A stretch of 27,307 nucleotides of DNA, from the NCBI GenBank assembly GCA_035378955.1, contig DAOSUS010000040.1, forward strand, positions 1 through 27,307. The letters run 5' to 3'. The notes beneath the pieces were generated by a model. It was not told the DNA's origin, made no database searches, and worked only from the letters and a program-made list of their open reading frames with translations. The position numbers and the translations under genes are program-made. Of the stretch, positions 16,916 to 25,354 are shown in pieces; within the stretch, counting starts at the first letter, position 1, and every line of letters starts with the position of its first letter. This DNA is from Candidatus Hydrogenedens sp. (GTDB taxonomy: Bacteria > Hydrogenedentota > Hydrogenedentia > Hydrogenedentales > Hydrogenedentaceae).

Positions 16916-17623
16916 CTATAATTCAAGTGCTTTATTAAAAAATTTGGGATGATTCCCCGCAACAACAATTGTAACCTCTCCTTTCACAGTTTCTGATTTC
17001 AATCGCTCCATAACTTCTGATAGATACCCTCGATATACCCGTTCAAATTTCTTGGTCATTTCAAAACATATGGCACATTTACGGTCTCCTAAAACTTTGA
17101 TTGCTTTTTCTAAAAATTTCTGAACACGATAAGGAGACTCAAAAAAAATCAAGGTATGAGGTAAGTCTTTTTCCTGTTCTAAAAACCGATGTAAAGGTCC
17201 TTCTTTCCGTGGAGGGAAGCCTTTGAATGTATATGAAGATGTAGGGAGACCGGACAAAACAAGTGCTGTTTCAACAGCCGTTGCCCCCGGTATTACTTCA
17301 ACATCATGTCCCGACTCTATTGCCGATTGAACCAATTTATACCCCGGGTCACTAATACATGGAATTCCCCCATCCGAACAGAAGCCAACCTTTACCCCTC
17401 TGGATAGTTCTTCAAGAACACTGGAAATAATTTTAGGTTCTCGTGCTTCAAAGCATGCCCATACACGAGGTGGAAAGGGTATTTTATAATGACTATATAA
17501 CCTACGCGTAACACGGGTATCTTCACAAAGGAGCAACTCTACTTCTTGCAACATTCTCAAAGCCCGATAGGTTATATCCTCCATGTTTCCTATAGGTGTG
17601 GCTATTATATACAGTTTACCCAT
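16916..17623 (-). CDS. rsmI: 16S rRNA (cytidine(1402)-2'-O)-methyltransferase
   Basis: The 235-aa product is a SAM-dependent tetrapyrrole-methylase-fold enzyme that 2'-O-methylates C1402 in the 16S rRNA decoding centre. Seen here: 'LYIIATPIGNMEDITYRALR' at the N-terminus, 'LLCEDTRVTRRL', the SAM-loop block 'GFCSDGGIPCISDPGYKLV', 'VIPGATAVETALVLSGLP' and 'TLIFFESPYRVQKFL'. I chose the ATG at 17623, where the family normally starts (MGKLYIIATP). A TTG-initiated frame 12 codons longer would overlap the upstream kinase gene. The gap to that gene is 16 nt, so the pair is co-transcribed. Length is slightly short of E. coli RsmI (286 aa), which has an additional C-terminal region. Confidence 0.92.
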   Translation of the reverse strand: MGKLYIIATPIGNMEDITYRALRMLQEVELLLCEDTRVTRRLYSHYKIPFPPRVWACFEAREPKIISSVLEELSRGVKVGFCSDGGIPCISDPGYKLVQSAIESGHDVEVIPGATAVETALVLSGLPTSSYTFKGFPPRKEGPLHRFLEQEKDLPHTLIFFESPYRVQKFLEKAIKVLGDRKCAICFEMTKKFERVYRGYLSEVMERLKSETVKGEVTIVVAGNHPKFFNKALEL

Positions 17624-17639
17624 AAAAGATTTTTTACTT

Positions 17640-18647
17640 TCACGATTCGTTCGGCTCAATTTTTGGTTTTAATACAACAGCATTTTCTGTTTGTAATGCT
17701 TTCACAATTTGCTCATACATAGCATCATCTTTATAAATTCCCACAATAGCCCCGCCCGAACCTGTAAATTGAGCATGAGCCCCCACAGAACGGGCAACAT
17801 CTACTAAACGAACTTGACGTGGGTCAAGGTTATAAATTGATTTCCTACGGTCAAAATTCATATCCATCCAGATACCTATTTCTTCTCCCTTTCCTGCCCA
17901 TAACAAATCCCGGGCTATACGGGCATACTCAGCAAAATCATACATCGCCTGATGAACTTCGGGGTCTCCATCAAGCCATCGTTGTCGGACATTGTTATGA
18001 AATACTTCCGAACCTTCCGATAATTCTTTTCTATAAGCAATAAACAAATTGGGTAATAGCGATACAGGTATCTCCTCATAATATCCATGTCCCTGTTTTT
18101 CCATCAAATCTTTGTTAAAATCCATAAATACGCACCCCTCATAAACCTGTATAACACGGTCTTGTAAACCCGCAAAAATCCCTAACTCCTCCGTCTCTAC
18201 ACTTAATATAAGATTAGGAAGAATAGGTTTTGGAATTTCCACCTCATAAAATTCCATCAGACACTTCATCGTAGCAGTTACCAACGCACTGGAACCTGCT
18301 AATCCTAATCGTCGTGGAATAGTGGAACGATAGCGAATGGAAAAATTTTTTTGCGGAAGTCGGATATTATGTTCTTGACAATATTTGTAAAACTTATAAA
18401 TCCCCGCCTTCATCAAACGAATGCCGCCATAATACCCGTTTAAACGAACATCTTCGGTAAGATGTTCAATAGATTCATACTTTGATTGGTCTTGGAAACT
18501 TGGAATAATTTCCAACTGGGGGCTTTCATAAAGACTTACCTTTGCATAAAAATCCCGAATAATTACACTTATTGTCTTGCCATAATAACCATCCGAAGGA
18601 TTGCCTACCAATCCTGCTCGAGAATATGCTACATGTTCTATTGCCAT
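17640..18647 (-). CDS. GHMP-family sugar kinase, glucuronokinase-like
   Basis: The 335-aa product has the GHMP layout: N-terminal 'YSRAGLVGNPSDGYYGKTIS' (motif 1), the ATP-binding glycine-rich 'PRRLGLAGSSALVTA' (motif 2, about residues 110-124), and C-terminal 'AHAQFTGSGGAIVGIY' (motif 3). The GNPSD-Y-GKTIS opening is like plant glucuronokinase, which makes glucuronate 1-phosphate, an entry to UDP-glucuronate. Galactokinase and mevalonate-pathway enzymes differ in this region. Substrate is therefore a guess within sugar 1-kinases. AAGGAA stands about 8 nt before the ATG, and rsmI follows 16 nt after the stop. No sugar-nucleotide genes are in the window to support the substrate. Confidence 0.85.
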   Translation of the reverse strand: MAIEHVAYSRAGLVGNPSDGYYGKTISVIIRDFYAKVSLYESPQLEIIPSFQDQSKYESIEHLTEDVRLNGYYGGIRLMKAGIYKFYKYCQEHNIRLPQKNFSIRYRSTIPRRLGLAGSSALVTATMKCLMEFYEVEIPKPILPNLILSVETEELGIFAGLQDRVIQVYEGCVFMDFNKDLMEKQGHGYYEEIPVSLLPNLFIAYRKELSEGSEVFHNNVRQRWLDGDPEVHQAMYDFAEYARIARDLLWAGKGEEIGIWMDMNFDRRKSIYNLDPRQVRLVDVARSVGAHAQFTGSGGAIVGIYKDDAMYEQIVKALQTENAVVLKPKIEPNES

Positions 18648-18714
18648 AAACTTTTCCTTAAATGATAAGAACTGAAGATAAATTATAACGGATTTGAGAT
18701 TTCTCGTTCTCTCT

Positions 18715-18752
18715 AAAAAAATAGGAAAGAATATTCTGAAAAAGATTTCCTA
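18715..18752 (-). terminator. Probable terminator of the flagellar operon
   Basis: Downstream of flgL on the minus strand, TAGGAAA pairs with TTTCCTA across a 17-nt loop and is followed by seven T. The stem is AT-rich and the loop long, so efficiency is uncertain. A TATAAT (18687-18682) for the kinase gene follows. Confidence 0.5.
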
Positions 18753-18780
18753 AATCAGGATAGCCGAAACATAAAAAATA

Positions 18781-19704
18781 TCATCTCAAATAGTCTAATA
18801 AACTGGGTTGGATAACACGGGATGCCGCGTTAAGTGCGGCTTGATATGCATTCGTTTGTGTATTAAGATTGACAACCACTTCGGCTAAATCCGCATCTAT
18901 ACTATCGGATATAACCCTCTGAAATTCAATGTTAGCGGTTCTCAGATTTTCTTCCGTAGTATCCAATCTCTTACTAACGGCTCCTACCTTCGCCAAGGCT
19001 AAAGAAAGTTGGGAAATAGCATAGTTCGCTTCTTGAATTCGTTGTTCTATCCCGGTGAAATTGGCTGAACGCAAATCATCTCGAAGTGAAATTAAAGTCT
19101 GAAAAATATCCGTACTTTGTGCCCCTGTAGACAAAAACACTTCTCTACCGGTTTGATTTGTAACAACCTGTGTTCCTTCCATAATCTCAACACTAATATA
19201 ATTATCATTCCCGGTATAAGATACCGATGCTATTTCTCCATTTGCATTTCTTGTCTCCTGAAACGGAGCAGAATTTGTAGCTGTTCCCCCAAAAATATAT
19301 CTCCCATTCGTTTGATGGTTAGATTCTTTTAGTAAAGCCTCTATTAATTGATTTACCTCAGTTGCAATCTGGTCACGCTGTAATTGGGCATTGGTTGTGT
19401 TTCTGCCTTGTATGGCTAATTCTCGTGCCCGTTGAACAATATCTAAGGTTGTCATTATAGTAGTTTCTGTTTCATTTAAATAAGGACGGATAGTGGTTAT
19501 ATTCTTTATATACTGTTCGTTTTGTGTAATCATGGATTGAGCAGATATAGCCCTGCGTGCACTTAAAGGGTCATCCGAAGGACGGTTTACTCTCTGTCCT
19601 GAAGAAAGTTGTTCCTGCAAGGTTAATATCCGTCGTGTTTGATAAGCCAAATCTGTAAGGGTTCTATCCACAAGCATGCGAGAAGTAACACGAATAATAC
19701 CCAT
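18781..19704 (-). CDS. flgL: Flagellar hook-filament junction protein FlgL
   Basis: The 307-aa product is a flagellin-family junction protein that caps the hook and seats the filament. The N-terminal D0/D1 helix reads 'RVTSRMLVDRTLTDLAYQTR' then 'LQEQLSSGQRVNRPSDDPLS', the family signature. The C-terminal D0 helix 'VVNLNTQTNAYQAALNAASR' closes the protein. I chose the ATG at 19704, with GAGGA 8 nt upstream; an earlier in-frame ATG would overlap the upstream gene. It starts 4 nt after the stop of the FlgN-like gene. FlgK, which usually sits directly upstream of FlgL and is the other junction protein, is not in this window. Confidence 0.93.
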   Translation of the reverse strand: MGIIRVTSRMLVDRTLTDLAYQTRRILTLQEQLSSGQRVNRPSDDPLSARRAISAQSMITQNEQYIKNITTIRPYLNETETTIMTTLDIVQRARELAIQGRNTTNAQLQRDQIATEVNQLIEALLKESNHQTNGRYIFGGTATNSAPFQETRNANGEIASVSYTGNDNYISVEIMEGTQVVTNQTGREVFLSTGAQSTDIFQTLISLRDDLRSANFTGIEQRIQEANYAISQLSLALAKVGAVSKRLDTTEENLRTANIEFQRVISDSIDADLAEVVVNLNTQTNAYQAALNAASRVIQPSLLDYLR

Positions 19705-19708
19705 AAAC

Positions 19709-20212
19709 TTATCCTCTATCATCAACAAAGCGGGTTAATACTATTTCGGCTTTCTTGAAATTGGAATCTGTATAGAAAGAATTATTTTGCTCTTCATAAT
19801 CGGGATATATCTTTTTAAGGGTGCTTTTTGCAGATTCCAGCGAAACTCGATAAAAAGGCACTGCTTTCCCAAGCCATGATTTTAAATAAAGCACTGATAC
19901 TTTCATTCGGTCACATGAATCTATAATCTGCGACCTCCATGGTTCACCTACTTGTTCCGCAATATCTCGTATTCGTTTATCCGTCAAATTTATCCCTAAA
20001 TTCCGACATATTTTATCAACCAATTCTTGACGAATAAACTCAAAACGGGCTGTTTCTTTTACAAGATAATCCATTGCAGAAGTTTTTTCGTTGAAATATT
20101 TGATATTCCCTTCAAAACCGGCTCGCAATTGTGCTACACAAACCGATACTAAAGTTTCCTGTCGCTCCGCTTGCTCCTCTAATAATTCACACAAACTTTC
20201 TATTTCCTTCAT
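19709..20212 (-). CDS. Probable FlgN-family flagellar export chaperone
   Basis: The 167-aa product is cytosolic, without signal peptide or membrane segment. The N-terminal half forms long helices ('IESLCELLEEQAERQETLVS', 'FEFIRQELVDKICRNLG') typical of FlgN, the chaperone that keeps FlgK and FlgL export-competent and hands them to the flagellar type III export gate. Sequence signatures are weak in this family, so the call rests on size, helical pattern and position immediately before flgL. AAAGGA lies about 8 nt before the ATG. The Lys/Tyr-rich C-terminal third does not resemble typical FlgN. Alternative: another export-related helical protein. Confidence 0.6.
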   Translation of the reverse strand: MKEIESLCELLEEQAERQETLVSVCVAQLRAGFEGNIKYFNEKTSAMDYLVKETARFEFIRQELVDKICRNLGINLTDKRIRDIAEQVGEPWRSQIIDSCDRMKVSVLYLKSWLGKAVPFYRVSLESAKSTLKKIYPDYEEQNNSFYTDSNFKKAEIVLTRFVDDRG

Positions 20213-20224
20213 GTCCCAATCCTT

Positions 20225-20554
20225 TTAATCCTTCAACCCTTGAAAAGGTCCGAGATGAGACCACAACATTTGTATTTCCTGTGCGGTTATATACCCATCT
20301 TTATTCGCATCCCACTGCTGGAATTCGTGAATGGTCATTCCACTTTCCCGAACAGAAATTTTTTGGTCATGATTTGTATCATATAACGATACAAGGTTTT
20401 CTGCCTTTTCTTTAGACAATTCTTTCATCTTTATTTCCGATTTTAATACATCAGAAAAATTGCTTTGCGGTTTTGTTGCTTTCCTTTGTTTTATCACCAT
20501 AAGTGTCTTTGCAAGTGAATTAATTGCACTTAATCCCGTAAGCCATTGAACCAT
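20225..20554 (-). CDS. Small two-EF-hand calcium-binding protein in the flagellar operon
   Basis: The 109-aa product contains two canonical 12-residue EF-hand loops: 'DTNHDQKISVRE' (residues 59-70) and 'DANKDGYITAQE' (82-93). Both have acidic or amide side chains at positions 1, 3 and 5, a hydrophobic residue at 8 and Glu at 12, so calcium binding is likely. The N-terminal 50 residues are basic and have no clear signal peptide. AAAGGAA stands about 8 nt before the ATG. It lies between flgJ and the FlgN-like gene, where flgM is found in many flagellar clusters, but has no FlgM features. Function is unknown; calcium-sensitive regulation of the flagellum is inference from position. Confidence 0.85.
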   Translation of the reverse strand: MVQWLTGLSAINSLAKTLMVIKQRKATKPQSNFSDVLKSEIKMKELSKEKAENLVSLYDTNHDQKISVRESGMTIHEFQQWDANKDGYITAQEIQMLWSHLGPFQGLKD

Positions 20555-20601
20555 TTGTTATTCCTTTACATTATTAGTTATCGGCAAATTCCTTTATTTT
20601 C

Positions 20602-20931
20602 TTAAACTCCATGTGTAGATTTACTTTCTGTCGCATTATCTATTTTTTGTTGTATTGTTTCCGTATTTTGAATAATCTGTTTCGCTATACCCAATTGTCC
20701 GGACTTCGCCATCTCTCCCGCAAAAGCATCATTTAACATATCGTAGTAAATCTCTTTTGTAGAATTTTGAGGAAATAGTTTAGAAGCAACGATTGTCTTT
20801 CGCATCTCTTTCAGGAGTTCATATAAAAATAATCGCTCCATTTCCTCCCCGGCTACTTTTTTTCGGACATCTTCACTACCGGAAAGGTTAATATTCGGCA
20901 CAACATAATTTATAGGATTTACATATAACAT
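20602..20931 (-). CDS. flgJ: Flagellar rod-binding protein FlgJ, single-domain form
   Basis: The 109-aa product matches the N-terminal rod-capping domain of FlgJ: 'MERLFLYELLKEMRKTIVAS' then 'YYDMLNDAFAGEMAKSGQLG' and 'IAKQIIQ'. The C-terminal glucosaminidase domain of enterobacterial FlgJ is absent, as in many phyla where a separate enzyme opens the peptidoglycan for the rod. The ATG begins immediately after the flgI stop (TAA-ATG), so translation is coupled. No signal peptide is present, in agreement with export through the flagellar type III apparatus. Confidence 0.92.
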   Translation of the reverse strand: MLYVNPINYVVPNINLSGSEDVRKKVAGEEMERLFLYELLKEMRKTIVASKLFPQNSTKEIYYDMLNDAFAGEMAKSGQLGIAKQIIQNTETIQQKIDNATESKSTHGV

Positions 20932-22041
20932 TTACATAATCTCCAGTTCTGCATCAAGAGCCCCTGCCTCTTTCAAAGCCTGAAAAATAGAAATCATATC
21001 TCGGGGAGTAACCTTTAATCGGTTTAAAGCCTCTGCAACCTCACCTGCAGAAGTCCCCGAAATAGGCATAAGATAAGCCTCTGATTCCTTAACTTCCATA
21101 GCAGTAGTCTCTGTAACAACCGCTTGACTTTCGGTGAAAGGGGTCGCCGGTGTAACCTGAGGAGTAGAAGTAATTTTAATTGTCATATTCCCATGAGCCA
21201 CCTGACAGGGCTTCACAACCACATCTCCACCGATTACAATGGTTCCTGTCCGTTCATTAATCACAATTTTCGCAGGTGGATTTGTAGTAACCTCTATATT
21301 CTCTATCCGCGCAATAAAACCGGTTAGGTCGTTATGGTAAGACTCCGGAACAGTAACTCGAACGGACCCCCCACCCATTGCAAGAGCCACATTCTCACCA
21401 AATTGATTTTCAATAGCCTGACGAATCCTATCGGCTGTATTAAATTCAGGTTGTTTCAATAAAAGGACTATCCTCTCCCCATCGGTAATGGTAGAGGGAA
21501 CTTCTCGTTCTACATACGCCCCTAAAGGTATTCGTCCTGATGTAGGATGATTTTTTCGGACAGCAGTGCCTCCACCACCTCCTTTTTCTGCATTAAACCC
21601 GCCTATAGAAACAGGTCCCTGTGCCACAGCATATACGGTATCTCCTAATCCGGGTCCTCGTAAATAAGTTTCCAGAAGCATTCCCCCTTCCAAACTCTTG
21701 CAATCCCCTAATGTATCTATTTTAACATCAATTCGTGTCCCTTCTTTAGCAAACGGTGGAATTTCTGCAGTTACCATAACTATTGCAGAATTTTTGGGCG
21801 TCAAATCTTTTAAATTACTGACGGTAATTCCCAAACGGTCTAACATCTGACGCTGAGCAAGACGCGTAACCCCAACACTGTCGCCGGTACCTGCAAGTCC
21901 TACAACCAGACCTATTCCTTTTAATATATTTCCACGAGCACCCTGAACCTCACACAAATCGCGTATCCGTGCTGAATCCGCAAACATGGGGAAAAGAAAT
22001 ATCAAAGCAACGAAATATAAAAATACTCTTTTTGCAACCAT
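20932..22041 (-). CDS. flgI: Flagellar P-ring protein FlgI
   Basis: The 369-aa product builds the bushing around the rod in the peptidoglycan layer. A Sec signal peptide (VFLYFVALIFLFPMFADSAR) is followed by the family blocks 'IGLVVGLAGTGDS', 'KNSAIVMVTAEIPPFAKEGT', 'RTGTIVIGGDVVV' and C-terminal 'VAEALNRLKVTPRDMISIFQ'. I chose the ATG at 22041, with AAGGAG 7 nt upstream; this gives the usual length, while the longer frame would add 25 residues and overlap flgH. Tightly packed in the operon, it overlaps nothing and abuts flgJ. Confidence 0.97.
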   Translation of the reverse strand: MVAKRVFLYFVALIFLFPMFADSARIRDLCEVQGARGNILKGIGLVVGLAGTGDSVGVTRLAQRQMLDRLGITVSNLKDLTPKNSAIVMVTAEIPPFAKEGTRIDVKIDTLGDCKSLEGGMLLETYLRGPGLGDTVYAVAQGPVSIGGFNAEKGGGGGTAVRKNHPTSGRIPLGAYVEREVPSTITDGERIVLLLKQPEFNTADRIRQAIENQFGENVALAMGGGSVRVTVPESYHNDLTGFIARIENIEVTTNPPAKIVINERTGTIVIGGDVVVKPCQVAHGNMTIKITSTPQVTPATPFTESQAVVTETTAMEVKESEAYLMPISGTSAGEVAEALNRLKVTPRDMISIFQALKEAGALDAELEIM

Positions 22042-22055
22042 AATGAAACTCCTTT

Positions 22056-22703
22056 TTAGAATGGTGAAAACCAATCTAAAATCTTTGTAATAATTCCACG
22101 CCGTTGATTGTTCCACAGGTCACCTTTACCTTTGAGCTGAACCTGAGCATTTGCCACCTGAGTGGATAATACTGTGTTATCTGGAGCGACATCCTTTGAG
22201 CGAACAACTCCACTAACTGTCAGTAGAGAATCCTCCCGATTAACCGTTACGCGTTTTTCTCCTTCTATTTTTAAGTTTCCATTGGGATAAACCTGCGTTA
22301 CTGTGCAGGCTATGGTTGTGGTTAATGTGCTTGTGCGGGTTGTTTTCCCCCTTGCTTTTGTCTCGTTTTCTGCTTCAATCTTCCAATTGGGTAATAAGTC
22401 TGAGTTTATTAAACCTAAACCATCTGGTTTATCCGCTATTAGAAAGTTGTTATCCTTCTCATTCGCTTTGCTCTCGACATCCGACTCTTTCTTTGTATTC
22501 GTGTCTGCTGTTGTGCTTGCCGAAATCTTTTCACGAACAAGTATTGTGATAATATCCCCGGGCTGGAAACGGGTTCCTTTTTCCGATATTAATGTCCCAG
22601 AACGCTGTGCTTCGGGGGTAAAAAGGCTATCTCCATAAGACTGGGATAAAAAACAAAGGAAAAAACTTAAATACATAATAAATAGGTATCTTTTATTTTT
22701 CAT
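22056..22703 (-). CDS. flgH: Flagellar L-ring protein FlgH
   Basis: The 215-aa product forms the outer-membrane L-ring. Recognisable features are 'FQPGDIITILVREKISASTT', 'NLKIEGEKRVTVNREDSLLT', 'SGVVRSKDVAPDNTVLSTQV' and 'QRRGIITKILDWFSPF' at the end. The signal peptide is clear (about residues 1-23), but no lipobox Cys lies at its cleavage site, whereas FlgH is usually a lipoprotein. The first 'FFLCFLSQS' Cys sits inside the hydrophobic core. The ribosome site GGAG is within the flgA stop region (6-nt gap). Confidence 0.94.
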   Translation of the reverse strand: MKNKRYLFIMYLSFFLCFLSQSYGDSLFTPEAQRSGTLISEKGTRFQPGDIITILVREKISASTTADTNTKKESDVESKANEKDNNFLIADKPDGLGLINSDLLPNWKIEAENETKARGKTTRTSTLTTTIACTVTQVYPNGNLKIEGEKRVTVNREDSLLTVSGVVRSKDVAPDNTVLSTQVANAQVQLKGKGDLWNNQRRGIITKILDWFSPF

Positions 22704-22709
22704 AATTAA

Positions 22710-23681
22710 TTACTCCACTTTAACAGTTCCATCCGATTGAACCGTTGCTTCAAATTGCTGTTCAGAATCTAAATACATACATCGAACCCGTTCGCCTATT
22801 CGGGCATCCGATAAAACTTTTACTTTAGCTGAAATCAAAATATTCCCTTGTTTATATTCCACAGGAACGATTTGATTTCGCTTTACAATTACAGGTGATT
22901 CTATATCTTCCAGTTGAATACTGGAACCCGAAGGAATAAATTTTTTGGCTGACATCCCAACAACAGAATACAAGTCCCAGATAGGAGACCCTGTATTCCG
23001 CGAAAGTGTTATTTGGCGAACAGATATATCCTCTTCTGTAATTATTTTCCCGCGTGGAATATCACGAACCGCAACTACGAGCATACCTTCTGTTTCAATA
23101 GTAACCCTGCAAATAATAGTCTTCTGAACCTTTCCCTCTATACGAACAATTCCCCGAAAAATACCTGTTCCCAAATAACGATAGGAATTATTGGCTTTCC
23201 ATGTTATTTCTACATCTCCTTCAGGTAAGGCTAAATCTTCTGTCGGAGGATATATCTCTATTTGCGTATGACTTATTTCCCAGGGCATTTGTTGTTGAAT
23301 ATAATAGCGTAGTGACTCCACAAGTACATCTTTTGATATAACTGCGGTAGCCCGTTTTACCACAGTTTTACCTTTTTCATCCATGCTCAAATTTTCTGTA
23401 TTAACACCGATTTGTTTCAGTTTGGAGAATACCAGCTTGTTAGGGATAACCCGTGCATACCCCGGTTTCGGTGCAGGTATTAATGGAATATCATTTACAA
23501 ACTCGGTATCGACACCATCTAAAACATCGTTTAACATCACTTTATCACCCGAAATTTCTGCCTCCGATTTAATAGACATATTTTGGGAATATCCCCCGAT
23601 ATGTAATAACAAAATCACGAAATACAACAAAACAACTTTGTTAAATTTGGTAACACATATTTTCGATGACCCCATTGTCAT
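22710..23681 (-). CDS. flgA: Flagellar P-ring assembly chaperone FlgA
   Basis: The 323-aa product is a periplasmic chaperone for FlgI. It has an N-terminal hydrophobic signal (VVLLYFVILLLHIGGY) and a C-terminal SAF/ChapFlgA domain beginning at 'VVAVRDIPRGKIITEEDISV' with 'VGMSAKKFIPSGSSIQLEDI', ending 'ARIGERVRCMYLDSEQQFEA' plus 'TVQSDGTVKVE'. It is longer than the E. coli form (219 aa) because of an additional N-terminal beta-rich region, as is common outside Enterobacteria. AAGGAG is 12 nt from the ATG, slightly long. Its place between flgG and flgH fits the role. Confidence 0.92.
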   Translation of the reverse strand: MTMGSSKICVTKFNKVVLLYFVILLLHIGGYSQNMSIKSEAEISGDKVMLNDVLDGVDTEFVNDIPLIPAPKPGYARVIPNKLVFSKLKQIGVNTENLSMDEKGKTVVKRATAVISKDVLVESLRYYIQQQMPWEISHTQIEIYPPTEDLALPEGDVEITWKANNSYRYLGTGIFRGIVRIEGKVQKTIICRVTIETEGMLVVAVRDIPRGKIITEEDISVRQITLSRNTGSPIWDLYSVVGMSAKKFIPSGSSIQLEDIESPVIVKRNQIVPVEYKQGNILISAKVKVLSDARIGERVRCMYLDSEQQFEATVQSDGTVKVE

Positions 23682-23689
23682 CTGTTAAA

Positions 23690-24481
23690 TTATCTCCTTA
23701 CATTATTAGCGGTCTGAAGCATTTCATCAGAGGCTTGAATAACACGCGAATTCGCTTCATAAGCACGCTGAGCAATAATCATTTGTATAACTTCTTCCAC
23801 AACCTGAACATTTGAATTCTCCAGAAAACCCTGTGCAATGGTTCCAAGTCCATCTAAACCCGGTTGCCCCACATTAGGAGTACCTGAGGCTTGCGTCTCT
23901 AAAAATAGATTTCTACCCAACCTCGCATCAAGCCCCGCAGGATTGGAAAATCTTGCCAATTCCAATGTCCCTATATTTTGGGGAGTATTATTACCAGGGA
24001 CACGGGCAGAAACAGTTCCATCTGCTCCAATCGTTACTAACTCTGCTTCTGTAGGAATGGTAATTGTAGGGGTTAAAGGATACCCGTCTACAGTCATTAC
24101 CGTTCCTTCTTCATTAATCTTAAAGGCACCATCCCGTGTATAGGCTGTAGTCCCATCGGGCAATTCAATCTGAAAAAAGCCATCTCCTTCTATCATTAAA
24201 TCCAATGGATTACCCGTTTGAATTGCAGAACCCGATGAAAAGATTTTTGAAACAGCAGAAGGACGAACTCCATGTCCTATTTGAATACCCTCCGGAATAG
24301 TTGTGCCGGCTGTCGTTTCGCTCCCTGCGGGTTTAATAGTTTCATACAACAAATCCTGAAAATTTACACGACTTCGCTTAAATCCTGTCGTGTTAACATT
24401 CGCCAGATTGTTAGCAATGGCGTCAATATTCATTTGTTGAGCAATCATTCCTGTCGCCGCAGTAAATAATGAACGAATCAT
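23690..24481 (-). CDS. flgG: Flagellar distal rod protein FlgG
   Basis: The 263-aa product matches FlgG throughout. The N-terminal helix reads 'MIRSLFTAATGMIAQQMNID' then 'ANNLANVNTTGFKRSRVNFQ', the flagellar rod signature ANNLAN-N-T-GFK. It continues with 'GVRPSAVSKIFSSGSAIQTG', 'LDLMIEGDGFFQIELPDG', and C-terminal 'LENSNVQVVEEVIQMIIAQR' with 'AYEANSRVIQASDEML'. Length is exactly typical. AGAAGGA precedes the ATG. Confidence 0.97.
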   Translation of the reverse strand: MIRSLFTAATGMIAQQMNIDAIANNLANVNTTGFKRSRVNFQDLLYETIKPAGSETTAGTTIPEGIQIGHGVRPSAVSKIFSSGSAIQTGNPLDLMIEGDGFFQIELPDGTTAYTRDGAFKINEEGTVMTVDGYPLTPTITIPTEAELVTIGADGTVSARVPGNNTPQNIGTLELARFSNPAGLDARLGRNLFLETQASGTPNVGQPGLDGLGTIAQGFLENSNVQVVEEVIQMIIAQRAYEANSRVIQASDEMLQTANNVRR

Positions 24482-24503
24482 ATATTCATCCTTCTATTAT
24501 GTT

Positions 24504-25262
24504 TTAACCGACAAGTCCTACCTGTTCAATTAACCTGCCGATTGATTCATCTATGGCAGAAATAACTCGTTGATTGGCTTCGTAGGCACGAAGTCCCAAT
24601 GTTACGCGTATCATTTCCGTAGGAATTTTTGTATTCGACCATTCTAAATATCCCTGACGAAGAGAACTTTTCGTTGCAGGTTGCATACCTTGTTGAATTT
24701 CCTTACTTGCCGAATACAAATTTTCTCCTTCACGCGTTAACCGTTCTGGATTTTTAAACTCGACACAGCGAATTTGTCCCGCGGAAACTCCATCCACAGT
24801 TACATTCCCATCGGAAGAAATATTTATTTCCGTTCCCTGTATCTGTATTGGCTGTCCATTCATCCCTAAAACACGATAACCTTGTGGAGTAGATAAATAG
24901 CCTTCTGCGTCCAGCGTTAAATCTCCAGCACGTGTAAATCTCTCTCCAGAGGAAGTTTGTAAAACAATATATCCCGGTCCCTGAATAGCGATGTTTAAAG
25001 GATTACCTGTTTGTTTTAATGGACCTAACGACAAATCTGGAAATGTTTCTACCACTTTTACTCCACCACCCGGTGCCGTTTTAGGAACATATACATGATA
25101 ACTTTCCCCCGCTTTCTGAAATAATGGATAGAAACCTAATTGAACAGGCGTTAATGCTTTATAGCCTGCTGTGCTTGCATTGGCTACATTATTGGCATAA
25201 ACAGATTGCCTCTGTTCAGAGGCAATCATTCCACCTGCTGATATATATATTCCAGGTATCAT
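24504..25262 (-). CDS. flgF: Flagellar proximal rod protein FlgF
   Basis: The 252-aa product is a rod protein paralogous to FlgG. It has 'YISAGGMIASEQRQSVYANN' with 'VANASTAGYK' at the N-terminus, 'LKQTGNPLNIAIQGPGYIVL', 'RAGDLTLDAEGYLSTPQGY', and a C-terminal 'RVTLGLRAYEANQRVISAID' helix. First gene of the operon after the sigma-54 promoter. The ribosome site is weak (AAAAAGAT only). FlgF is favoured over a second FlgG by its short length and its position before flgG. Confidence 0.92.
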   Translation of the reverse strand: MIPGIYISAGGMIASEQRQSVYANNVANASTAGYKALTPVQLGFYPLFQKAGESYHVYVPKTAPGGGVKVVETFPDLSLGPLKQTGNPLNIAIQGPGYIVLQTSSGERFTRAGDLTLDAEGYLSTPQGYRVLGMNGQPIQIQGTEINISSDGNVTVDGVSAGQIRCVEFKNPERLTREGENLYSASKEIQQGMQPATKSSLRQGYLEWSNTKIPTEMIRVTLGLRAYEANQRVISAIDESIGRLIEQVGLVG

Positions 25263-25354
25263 ATCTTTTTACTTTTTATATGTAAATTGTTAACTGTTTT
25301 TTCAAAAGGCGGGTGGCAGGGCGCAACGATGTTTCGTAAAGGGACAAAGAAACA

